Shown: positions 1 to 9,721 of the stretch, piece by piece
How positions within the stretch are numbered: the first letter of the stretch is position 1
Layout of the letters: each line of letters opens with the position of its first letter
DNA from: Diphasiastrum complanatum
Taxonomy: Eukaryota > Streptophyta > Lycopodiopsida > Lycopodiales > Lycopodiaceae
Direction of reading: 5' to 3'
Length of the DNA stretch: 64,000 nt
NCBI GenBank assembly: GCA_029204225.1
Contig: CM055102.1
Coordinates: 894,839-958,838, forward strand
Notes under the pieces: generated by a model
What the model was told of the DNA's origin: nothing
Databases searched by the model: none
The model's input: only the letters and a program-made list of their open reading frames with translations
Position numbers and translations under genes: made by a program

Positions 1-46
1 TGATTGTTAAGTACAATCATTATCCTAAAAACTATAAAATTAATCA
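1..46 (+). repeat. 3' end of a family-L LTR (truncated by the window edge)
   Basis: The last 46 bases of an LTR lie directly before a primer-binding site. The same sequence, with a 3-base indel, occurs in reverse complement at about 57858-57907, which defines the LTR end as ...AATCA or ...TATCA. The rest of the LTR is outside the window. Confidence 0.75.
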
Positions 47-58
47 TGGTATCAGAAC
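47..58 (+). other. Primer-binding site of element A
   Basis: TGGTATCAGAAC abuts the LTR end. It matches the initiator tRNA-Met 3' end used by plant Copia elements (usual form TGGTATCAGAGC), with one difference. Confidence 0.8.
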
Positions 59-636
59 TAAGTAAGAGAGTGATCATTGAATCATAAATCGTAAAGATCA
101 TTGGCAAAATTTGTTTTTGGCCAATACTAGTGAGGGCGAGTTCATCTAGAGTGATAGCTTGAATTCATTTGGATCAAAACGACTTGGAGGCTGTGTATGT
201 ACTTTTCACATGTGTGAAACCATACAACAGCTTTCATTTCAAGATACTTTGTGTTTTTTGGTCCTAAAATCACAATACTAGCTCATTTTTTGTGCTTTTT
301 GAAGCATAGTATTGATCTAGACTCAATCTAGCTAATGCCTATGACCAAATAGAGTTTTGGATCATTGAAGCATTTCTTTTTAGAGTCTAACATCAGATCT
401 TAGAGGCTGATTTGTTCAGATCCTTAGTGAAGTGAAATCTCTAAGAAAAGTGTAAAGCAATTTTTTTTGTGAAAGTGAAAGCTAGGAATTTTTGGCAAGA
501 TCTTTGTGTATCATTCAAGCTTGTGTGCTATTTTGATAGAGACAAGCCTATAGGCATTCTTGTAAGCTTTAGGCCCTTCATAGATCTTTTAAAATTCAAA
601 AGTCTTTGTGATTTTAAGAAGAGCATTCATTCTACA
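59..636 (+). other. Untranslated leader of element A
   Basis: AT-rich leader between the PBS and the gag ATG, with no conserved coding. It holds a decayed copy (CACATGTGTG, 207-216) of the CACACGTGTG palindrome that is intact in other families here. Confidence 0.6.
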
Positions 637-2168
637 ATGTCATCCATGGGTGGATATTTGATGGAATCAAGTGAGCGGCCCAATGAAGACCATGTCATTG
701 GGGAAAGCATATTATTTTATGACTTTCATAGATGATTACTCTAGGAGGACATGGATTTATTTCTTGAAGAAGAAATCTGACGCTTTTGCTCGTTTCAAGG
801 AGTTCAAGACTTTGGTAGAGAACCAATTGGATGCACGCATCAAAGTGCTAAGATCTGATAGAGGGGACAAATACAAATCTGTTGATTTTGAGGACTTTTG
901 TGAAGAACATGGCATCAAAAGACAATTCACATAGTCACACACGCCACATAGTAATGGCATAGATGAAAGGAAAAACATTACTATTATGGAGAGTGCACGC
1001 TCCATGATGAAGCAAATGGGCTTGACCGATTCACTTTGGTCGGAAGCGTGCAATGCGACAACATTCTTGCAAAACAGGAGCCCTACAGTTGCGATTCCAA
1101 ATGTGACTCCTGAAGAATCATTTACAGGAATATAACCAAAAAATGACAAGTTTTGTGTCATTGGATGTAAGGCCTATGTACATGTGCCAAAGGAGGAGCG
1201 AAAGAAACTTGATGCCAAAGCAATCAAGTGTATCCTCATCGGTTATGATGAGAGGACAAAGGCATACAGGTGTTTTGATCCTATAATGAACAAGATTCAC
1301 ATTAGCAAAGATGTGATCTTTGATGAAACACATAAGTATGAAGATGAAGACCATGCAAGTGGTGAAAGCATCAAAAGACTTCCCACAATTTTGGAGGAAG
1401 AAGATGAAGAAGATGCTCCACAAGATGATGCACATGAAGACGAGAGTCGAGAGGGTGAGTATGAAAGGACACCACCTATTCAAGAGCCTAGGGGGAGGTA
1501 CTTGACAATAGGAGCAATAAAGAAGAAACCGGTTGGAAGTAAGAGACATTACTTAGACAATCCTTGGGATACATACTCTCCACGTAGTGTATCACCTGAA
1601 TCTAAGATACCAAAATGGTAAGAAAAGATCATGAAGGACGCAAAGCTAAATCAACCAAGATCTAGCACACAAGGAGAAGTGAGAAGATCAATGTGGGAAA
1701 GGAAGTCTCCCGATCGTTATCATGTGAACTATGCCCTAATGAGTGACATTTTGAAGTGTCGAGAACCATCAACCTTTGATGAGGCAAAAGATCACAAAGA
1801 ATGGCAAAGGGCAATGTAAGAGGAAATATAATCTATCCACAGGCATGATACATGGGAGTTGGTTGATCTACCACTTGGAAAGAAACCCATTGACAACAAA
1901 TGGGTGTTAACAAAGTTTCATGCAGATGGCACGATCGCAAAGCTTAAAGCATGCCTAGTAGTGAAGGGTTATGTGCAAAGCAAAGGGATTGATTATGAAG
2001 AGACATTTGCTCCAGTGGCTAAGTGGACTACGCTATGCCTTATCATTGCCTTAGCATCTCATTTTGGGTGGAAAATCCATCAAATGGATGTGAAGTCCGC
2101 ATTTTTGAATGGTGACTTAGAGGAAGAAGTTTACATGGTCCAACCGCAGGGCTTCATGGCAAAAGGGC
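637..2168 (+). pseudogene. Copia gag start, integrase and first half of RT (element A, upstream part)
   Basis: The ATG at 637 begins a gag N-terminus (MSSMGGYLMESSERP) that lasts about 16 codons. It then jumps to the integrase core (FMTFIDDYSRRTW, then a RSDRG block carrying the second catalytic Asp, then GIDERKN carrying the Glu). The C-terminal integrase domain, an acidic linker and the RT start (ETFAPVAK, then QMDVKSAFLNGDLEEE) follow to the insertion point. In-frame stops occur at about 931 and 1131, with more near 1816. The function would have been cDNA integration and reverse transcription. The large gag-protease deletion and the stops make this a relic. The break at 2168 lies just after the motif QPQGFMAKG and is caused by B. 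Confidence 0.85.
2164..2168 (+). repeat. Target-site duplication of B (left copy)
   Basis: AGGGC immediately precedes the TG of the 5' LTR and recurs at 8247-8251 after the 3' LTR. Five bases is the normal Copia TSD length. Confidence 0.93.
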
Positions 2169-2506
2169 TGTTAAAAATTCACAATTCTAGCTTGACTAGT
2201 TTTGGTCATATGACTTGTAAATAGTTAGATGGTCATGATGTGGCTTGTCACACGTGCCAAATAGCATAGGATTCCATTCATAAGGATGTTCTCAAGTAGA
2301 CCTAAGTGTTAGAACCTTTGGAATGAGTCCAAATTATGCTTAGATACAAGGGAGAAAAAATAGGAGCTATTTTTGGTAATTTTTGCATTGTTGAGGGATC
2401 TCCAAGATTCCAACCCTAACTTGGTAGGGATGAAAGATCCACCAAAATTAGCATTAGGGATAGATTTAGGGCCACTCATACCTGTCCAAAACCGTGATGG
2501 ATCATG

Positions 2507-2514
2507 TATATATA
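2507..2514 (+). promoter_or_regulatory. TATA box in the 5' LTR of B
   Basis: TATATATA lies about 340 bp into the LTR and is conserved at 7903-7910 and, on the minus strand, at 60543-60550. This is the likely core promoter of the U3/R boundary. Confidence 0.6.
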
Positions 2515-2605
2515 GGTGATGATATCTCACCAAAATCAATCAAGCAATTTCATGTTTTTTCTCTCATAATGGTGCAATTGCTCAGACTGTGGGAGGCCGT
2601 ACTTT

Positions 2606-2615
2606 CACACGTGTG
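2606..2615 (+). promoter_or_regulatory. CACACGTGTG palindrome in the LTR of B
   Basis: Perfect palindrome inside TTCACACGTGTGAA with a G-box core (CACGTG). It is preceded by GGAGGCCGTAC. It is also present at 8079-8088 and 60365-60374 in the other LTRs of the family. A bZIP/bHLH-type binding site is inferred, not shown. Confidence 0.5.
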
Positions 2616-2773
2616 AAGCCTTTTTCAAGGATTTGGGCCATTTAGTGAGATTCAAGCATAGATTTTTGATGGATTTTGATGGTTCAACTTGTGCTAATCT
2701 TATGAAATCATAATCTATTGTTTCCCTCATCATTTCAAGTGTTTTAGGATCCTTATTTGCTGTAATTTTTACA

Positions 2774-2785
2774 TGGTATCAGAGC
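2774..2785 (+). other. Primer-binding site of B
   Basis: TGGTATCAGAGC follows the LTR without a gap. It is the standard initiator tRNA-Met complement for plant Copia elements. Confidence 0.95.
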
Positions 2786-3584
2786 CTAAAGGTTGAAATG
2801 AGCTAAATCCTTGGTTTTAATTCAATTTGATCACAATTTTTGATCTAAATCTTGTGTAGATTGGATCTTAGCATCTAGTATTGATTCTAGAACTCAAAGT
2901 GAGTCAAATACATTGGAGATTGGTGTTGTGTGACTTCATTTGCAGGTGTTTAGGTGTCTAAAACCAGAGGCAAAGTTGAATTCAATTCACATTACCAAGA
3001 TAGCAAGTTTTGCTTGCTCCAAGCATTGATTTCTAAGCGAGTTTTGGAGGTGATTTCATAGAGGAGGCTTTCTAGCATTCAAGGAGAGGGAATATCAGAG
3101 TTTTGGGGACTCTACAAGGCTATTCTAAGGTGTAGTAGGCACCTCCTAAAGTGATTTAGGTTCAGTCCAACCATTGCTTGACTTATGCACCAAATTAGAT
3201 CAATTTTTTTATCAATTTTGATCATTTTTTGCTTGTGATTGGATAGTAGATTGTGTTGCATCCTCATTAAGTTCCATTTAGATCTTTTACAAGTGATTTT
3301 GGAAGTATATTAGGTTGCTGAAATTCACTCTTGATCAGATCATTTGGAAGCTTTAATGTTCTTTATAGAAAGAGGGCAATTCTACTAGTATTGTCTACTT
3401 CAATCAAGCAAGTGCATTGTTTCTAGTATTCTATGATTTGATTTTGTTAGAGATCATTCTTAGATCTTTATAGGAAGTCTATTATTGATCTTTTCAGGTC
3501 CCTAAGAAGTGGGATAAGGTAGACCTTCAATCAAATCAATAGATGTAACCTTCATTTGTGTCAAGTCCTTGATTAGGAGACTAG
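2786..3584 (+). other. Leader of B
   Basis: About 0.8 kb of non-coding leader between the PBS and the gag ATG at 3585. No conserved open frame was seen. Confidence 0.7.
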
Positions 3585-6500
3585 ATGGCATCTATAAATG
3601 CATATCTTTTGGATACTAATGAAAGGCTCAACAAAACTAACTATTCCATATGAAAAATTAGAATGGAATCTATCATGATCATGCAAGATCTGATGGAAAT
3701 TGTAAATGGTAAGGAGGGTGAACCTATTCATCCTCAAGAAAAAGCCAAATACATCAAGAGGTGCAATGTTGCACTACATTGCATAAAAATGAATGTTGCA
3801 AATGAACTCTTAAGAGAGGTAGGAGATTGCACTTCAGCTCAAGATGCTTGGGAGACTTTGCAAAAGGTCTATGAATCCAAGAACCAAACTAGAATGTTAG
3901 CTTTGAAGAATCAAATCTATAGAAGCTATCAAAAGAAAGGAGAGAGGGCACATACTTTTGTCCTAAGAGTAAAGGAATTGAACAAAGAGCTAGCCTTTAT
4001 AGGTGACCCTATCAAGGATGAAGAGCTTGTTCAACTCATATTGAATGGACTAAGCTTTGAATTTGACAATTTGGTTCAGGGATATGCAATTATGGGTAAG
4101 CTACCCATACTTGAAGAACTCCAAGGCACACTCATGGCCGAGGAATCAAGAAGGAGCCAAATGCAAGAGAGGATGGATAGGCTTTCCATCCAAGGTGGAG
4201 ATGACCAAGCTCTCTTCACCAAAGGCAAAGGCAAGTCCAAAGGCAAAGGATCAACATTCAAGAAGTCTACAAAGCTTGAGGATCAAGAAGGACCCCCAAA
4301 GGCATCTCCATCAACCACCAAAGTCAAGAAGGACAAATCAAAGGTGAAGTGCTACTATTGTAGCAAGATGGGGCATTATGCCTCGGAATGCTTCAAGAGG
4401 AAGCAAGATCAAAGCCAAGCCAACATGAGCAAAGAGGAGGAGGAGGAGAGTTCTCATGAGGACTCTCTCATGATGTCCATATTTTCTTCAACAAGCTTCA
4501 AAGGAGAAGATCCTTGGGGGATTGACTCGGGTGCTAGTTCACACATGACTAGTAAAAGAGAGTTTTTCTCTTCTCTCTTATCTTATGATGGACCTATAAA
4601 GTCTATCTATACAGCAAATGATGAAGCTTGTAAGATTGAAGGAGTTGGTAGCATTTCCCTTTGCTTAGGATCTTCCAAAAAGATCAACATAGAAGGTGTT
4701 TTGTACATTCCTACAATAACAAAGAATCTACTAAGTGTTGGCCAAATGGTAGACAATGGTTTCAATGTTGACTTTGCTTCAAATGAATGTTTCATCAAGA
4801 AGAAGGGTAAGATAGTGGCTAAGGGCACTAGACTTGGCAAACTTTATAAGCTGATGCATTTGTGGATACTAATGTTGTCATGTTGGCCGAGAAGAGCAAA
4901 ATATCTACCTTTACTTTATGGCACAAAAGACTTGGACATGTCAACTCGGGTTCCATGGAGGTTATGATCAAGGAGGAGTATGCTTTAGGCCTACCAAGGT
5001 CTATTGGGAAGGAAGACAAGGTTTGTGAAGCTTGTGCCTTATCCAAGGCACATAAGAAGGTGTTTCCTAACTCCATCACAAAGTCATCTCATCCTCTTGA
5101 ACTCATACACTCGGATGTGCACATTGCTAGCACCAAATCTAATGGAGGTTCATCCATGTTTTTAACCTTCATTGATGACTACTCAAGATATTGTTGGGTG
5201 TTCTTACTTTCCTTCAAGTCTCAAGTATTTGATACTTTTGTAAAGTTCAATTTGTTTGTGGAAAAGCATCATAATCATAGCATCAAGATTCTTAGAAGTG
5301 ACAATGGTGGAGAATTCATCTCCAATGAATTCAAGGCCTTTTGTGAGGAGGAAGGGATCAAGAAAGAGACTTCTTGTCCTTACACTCCTCAAAAAAATGG
5401 AGTTGCTGAAAGAAGGAATAGAACATTATGTGAATGTTCTAAGGCTTTAAGATTAGATGCTTGTTTGCCCAAATCCTTTTGGGGTGAGTCTCTTGTATGT
5501 GCAAACTACTTGATGAATAGGGTGTCTTGCAAAGCAATTGAAGGCAAAACTCCTTATGAGATGTATGGAAAGAAACCCAATCTTAATCACTTGAAAGTTT
5601 TTGGGTGTATATGTTATGTGCATGTGCCATTGGAAACAAGAACCAAGGAGGATCCATCTTCCACAAGAGGGATCATGCTTGGATATGCAAGCTCAAGCAA
5701 GGGCTACAAAGTCTATCTCCCATCCTTGAACAAATTTGTTGTTTCAAGGGATGTCATCTTTGATGAACATCATATGCATATGCTTGAAGAAGGCTCAAGT
5801 GCTCCAACAATCAAGAAGAAGATGGCCGAGGAGCAAGATCCTGGTTTTGAGGAGGAGCTCATGGAGGAGCAAGCACCAAACCCACCTATCACACCAAGGA
5901 GATCTTCAAGGGCAAAAGTGGAGCCATCAAGGCTCACATATCAAGGCAAAGGACAGCAAGTTGAGGGTATATCATCCACTTCTTATGCTTTATCTAGTTT
6001 TGAAGAACCGTCTAATGTTGAAGATGCATTGAACTCCAAAGAATGGTATAAAGCTATGTTGGATGAGTATGATGCCTTGATTGAGAATGAAACTTGGTTG
6101 CTTGTTGAGAGACCTCAAAGGAATGTAATAGGATGCAAGTGGGTCTTCAAACTTAAGTTGAATGCAAATGGGAGTGTTAACAAACATAAAGCAAGATTAG
6201 TTGCAAAAGGTTATGCTCAAGAGAGAGAGATAGACTATGAGGAAACTTTTGCACCCGTGGCCAAGATGGTCACAATAAGACTAATCATTGCACTTGCATC
6301 ACATTTTGGATGGATTCTATGTCAAATGGATGTCTCTAATGCTTTCTTGAATGGTTTTTTTGGAAGAGGATATCTATATGGAGCAGCCACAAGGGTTCAT
6401 CAAGCATGGAATGGAGAACAAAGTATGCCATCTCCAAAGAAACATCTATGGCTTGAAGCAAGCCTCGAGATCTTGGAATTCAAGACTACATTGCTATCTT

Positions 6501-7550
6501 ATTTCACTTTCTTTTGTTCAAAGTGAATATGATCCCACTCTTTACATTAAGTTTGATGATGTTGGTATTGTACTTTTACTCATTTATGTAGATGACATCA
6601 TCATTAGTGGAAATAGTGTTGATGGTATTGAAAAAATCAAGATAGATCTATCCTTAGAGTTCAAGATGGTAGATCTAGGGTGTCTTCACTTCATCTTAGG
6701 CATAGAAGTACTTAGAGGGTCTGATTTTATCTTTATAAGTCAAGTAAACTATGCTCAAAGTCTTTTGAAGAAGTTTAAGATGGAAGTATGCAAAAGTGTT
6801 GACACACCAATGGAGCAAGATGTAAAAGTGCCAAATGAAGATGATGAAAGATCCTTCATGGACATCACTTTGTTTAGGCAACTTATAGGTTCCTTAATGT
6901 GGATCACTATAACTAGACCAGATCTTAGCTTTATTGTATGTAGGTTGAGCCAATCCATGCAAAAGCCATTGAATATCCATTGGAAAAAGGCTAAGAGGAT
7001 TCTAAGATACATCTCGGGTACATTGGATTTTGGGATTCTATATAGAGGAGATGTGATTAACCTTCATGCATTTAGTGATTCAGATTTTGCAGGGGACAAG
7101 AGGGATAGGAAATCAACAAGTGCCTATTCAACTTTCATAGGAGAAGGTGTGGTTTCATGGCTTTCAAAAAAGCAAGAAACTATATCTCTATCTTCAACCG
7201 AGGCCGAGTACAAAGCTTTGACAACCACTACAAAGGAGGTACTTTGGATCAAGAGATTATTGGTGGAACTAAAGATCATGGATTCAGAGGAGGCACCAAT
7301 CATCTACAATGACAATATATCAGCCCAACACCTTGCATCTAACCCAATCTTCCATGCAAGATCTAAGCACATTGAGATATGCCATCACTTTGTGAGAGAA
7401 ATGGTGCAAGCCAAGGAGATTGCTTTGGAGCATGTTCCAAGCAATGAATGTGTAGCTGATCTACTTACTAAACCACTTCTAAAGACACCTTTTATAAAGT
7501 TCAGATCATCACTTGGAGTGATTAGTAAAGCAATGATTGAACCAAGCTAG
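3585..7550 (+). pseudogene. Copia gag-pol polyprotein of B, lightly damaged
   Basis: One gag-pol frame from the ATG at 3585 (MASINAYLLDTNERL) to a stop at 7548-7550. Domains in order are gag, zinc knuckle (CYYCSKMGHYASEC, near 4350), protease (WGIDSGASSHM, near 4518), the pre-integrase H..H/C..C module (LWHKRLGH; CEAC), integrase with HSD, RSDNGGE and AERRNRT, RT (YVDD near 6590) and RNase H (DSDFAGD; SSTEAEY). Three lesions are visible. A TGA at 3651-3653 sits where relatives have Trp. One base is missing near 4851. An extra T in the T run at 6355-6361 shifts frame. These look recent because everything between them is open. Correct length and domain order make the identification secure. Confidence 0.93.
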
Positions 7551-7552
7551 AT

Positions 7553-7564
7553 AGTGAGGAGGAG
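7553..7564 (+). other. Polypurine tract of B
   Basis: AGTGAGGAGGAG directly precedes the 3' LTR and primes plus-strand synthesis. The same tract is present in inverse at 60890 in B'. Confidence 0.85.
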
Positions 7565-8246
7565 TGTTAAAAATTCACAATTCTAGCTTGACTAGTTTTG
7601 GTCATATGACTTGTAAATAGTTAGATGGTCATGATGTGGCTTGTCACACGTGCCAAATAGCATAGGATTCCATTCATAAGGATGTTCTCAAGTAGACCTA
7701 AGTGTTAGAACCTTTGGAATGAGTCCAAATTATGCTTAGATACAAGGGAGAAAAAATAGGAGCTATTTTTGGTAATTTTTGCATTGTTGAGGGATCTCCA
7801 AGATTCCAACCCTAACTTGGTAGGGATGAAAGATCCACCAAAATTAGCATTAGGGATAGGTTTAGGGCTACTCATACCTGCCCAAAACCGTGATGGATCA
7901 TGTATATATAGGTGATGATATCTCACCAAAATCAATCAAGCAATTTCATGTTTTTTCTCTCATAATGGTGCAATTGCTCTCTATGTTCATAATTGTTTGA
8001 GTACTTGTGATTACTAATGATTATAGGATCGAATGTAGGTCTGGTGTACAGTACTCAGACTATGGGAGGACGTACTTTCACACGTGTGAAGCTTTCTTCA
8101 AGGATTTGGGCCATTTAGTGAGGTTCAAGCATAGATTTTTGATGGATTTTGATGGTTCAACTTGTGCTAATCTTATGAAATCATAATCTATTGTTTCCCT
8201 CATCATTTCAAGTGTTTTAGGATCCTTATTTGCTGTAATTTTTACA
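7565..8246 (+). repeat. 3' LTR of B (682 bp)
   Basis: TGTTAAAA...TTTACA. It is essentially full length (B' has 683 bp). Its extra 77 bp relative to the 5' LTR are shared with B', so the 5' LTR lost them. TATA is at 7903-7910 and the palindrome at 8079-8088. Confidence 0.95.
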
Positions 8247-8251
8247 AGGGC
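8247..8251 (+). repeat. Target-site duplication of B (right copy)
   Basis: AGGGC, identical to 2164-2168. The RT of A resumes directly after it. Confidence 0.93.
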
Positions 8252-9351
8252 AAGAACAAAAGGTATGTAAACTACACAAAGCACTTTATGGCCTTAAGCA
8301 AGCTCCACGCACATGGTATGGACGCATTGACAAGTACTTTCTTTCTCATGGGTTTGTAAGAACAAATTTAGATCCAAACCTTTATGTTCTTATAAATGAT
8401 GACAACATTGCCATGATTGTACTTTACGTTGATGATATCATTATCACGGGCAATGATGAGAACCTCACTCGTTCTAACAAAGCCAACTTCTGCAAGTAGT
8501 TTGAGATGACAGATTTAGATCTTATGCACTATTGCTTGGGTGTTGAAGTATGGCAAACTGGCAGTGATATCAGGTTATGCCAAAACAAGTATGTGGGTGA
8601 GATATTGGAGAGATTTGACATGACAGAGTGCAAACCTTCCATCATCCCTTGCGAAGCTGGTAAGAAATTATCTCGTATTGATGATAGTGCACATGTTGAC
8701 GCTACTCTATTTCGTCAGCTAGTTGGGAGTTTGATATATCTTACGACTACACGTCCTGATATCTGCTATGCTGTAAGTTTGATTAGCTAATTCATGTCAT
8801 CACCCACTATGGACCATTGGAAAGGTGCAAAAAGGAATTTGAGGTATGTGAAAGGTACACCTAACCTTGGCCTAATCTACAAAAGATAGAGTGTTTAACC
8901 TAAGTTGCAGGGTTATGTTGACGCTGATTGGGCAGGAAGTATAGATGATAGAAAGTCAACAACAAATTATGCCTTCAATTTTGGTAGTGGTTGTTTTTCA
9001 TGGTCTAGCAAGAAGCAAGATACTATTTCTCTTTCTTCTACAGAAGCCGAATATAAAGTGTTGACCCAGGAAGCTGTTTGGCTACGTAAGTTATTATGTG
9101 AGATTGGCATGAAGCAGGTAAATCCTACTGTTATTTTCTGTGACAGTCAAAGTGGAATACAATCGGCTAAGAATCCTATCTTTCACGCAAGGACAAAACA
9201 TATTGAGGTGAAATATCACTTTGTGCATGAGAAGTTACAATCTGAAGATATAAGTATTGTACATTGTTCTACGTTATTACAAGTTGCTGATATATTTACG
9301 AAAGCTTTAATAAAGAAAAGTTTGAGAACTTTAGAGCCAAACTTGGCTTAG
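8252..9351 (+). pseudogene. Second half of RT and RNase H of element A
   Basis: Resumes the frame interrupted at 2168. It shows LYGLKQAPRTWY, YVDDIII (RT active site, near 8430), TTRPDICYA, the RNase H motifs DADWAGS and [19 protein letters not shown] and ADIFTKAL near the C-terminus, ending at 9351. In-frame stops occur at about 8500, 8788 and 8887. The lineage is distinct from B, C, E and F, which read SDSDFA and LTKPL in the same places. It is an old, inactive RT-RNase H. Confidence 0.88.
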
Positions 9352-9721
9352 ATCTGGTTATGTAAAAAGCCTTTACTTGTAATACTATCATGGAGGTATG
9401 TTCCATGAATAGAGTAAACTCTAAAATACAGAGAGACGTTGATCATTGAGGGAGAGAATTAAAATAGCAATGATCGACTTATACAGTGCTTTCTTATTTC
9501 AACAGCACCACGTGTGCTTAGCTCTAGAGTTATCGGGCTATCTTTCTTTTATGAGCCCTTTGAGTGCTTTTAAGCAAATGATCTTTGTACTTACTTATCA
9601 TTTGAATATACAGTTTGTTGAGAGCAATTCTGTTGTCTTGTCTTGTTGCACTTGACGTTGTGCTATGGTGATTGATCCAGTCGGGTGTTTAAATTGTGTT
9701 TTCTTAACTAATACTACAAGA
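9352..9721 (+). other. Non-coding spacer after A
   Basis: No conserved coding. It begins with the 3' untranslated end of A, and a purine run (GAGGGAGAG near 9449) could be its polypurine tract. I could not delimit an LTR. Sequence before the junction at 9722 is not recognised. Confidence 0.4.

Larger units (their letters stand above)
2169..2773 (+). repeat. 5' LTR of B (605 bp)
   Basis: Starts TGTTAAAAATTCAC and ends TTTTTACA directly before the PBS. It matches the 3' LTR except that about 77 bp, present there at about 7978-8054, are absent after CAATTGCTC. It contains a TATA box (2507-2514) and the CACACGTGTG palindrome (2606-2615). Confidence 0.95.
2169..8246 (+). mobile_element. Near-complete Ty1/Copia element B
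   Basis: All structural parts are present: 5' LTR, PBS, leader, gag-pol, polypurine tract, 3' LTR and a perfect 5-bp TSD. The element is nested in the RT of A. Coding is damaged by one nonsense codon and two one-base frameshifts, so this copy cannot be autonomous now. By eye the shared parts of the LTRs differ at about 8 of 605 positions. A second copy (B', inverted and 5'-truncated) lies at 60207-63535. Confidence 0.95.
1..9351 (+). mobile_element. Decayed Ty1/Copia element A, split by nested element B
   Basis: The order LTR end, PBS, leader, gag start, integrase, RT and RNase H is that of a Copia element. Most of gag, the protease and the first part of integrase are missing between about 690 and 700. 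The RT is interrupted at 2168 by element B and resumes at 8252 in the matching place. The gag start resembles the GG-(x)-ESSER group (as in F and E), whereas the integrase, RT and RNase H differ clearly from that group, so A may be a chimera. No 3' LTR was recognised after 9351. Stops and frameshifts make it non-functional. Confidence 0.8.

Noticed and set aside
2309-2539. 76-codon minus-strand ORF, repeated at 7705-7935 and, on the plus strand, within 60518-60832
   Set aside because: It lies inside the LTR of B antisense to the promoter region. Its conservation follows from LTR copying. Expression cannot be judged from sequence.
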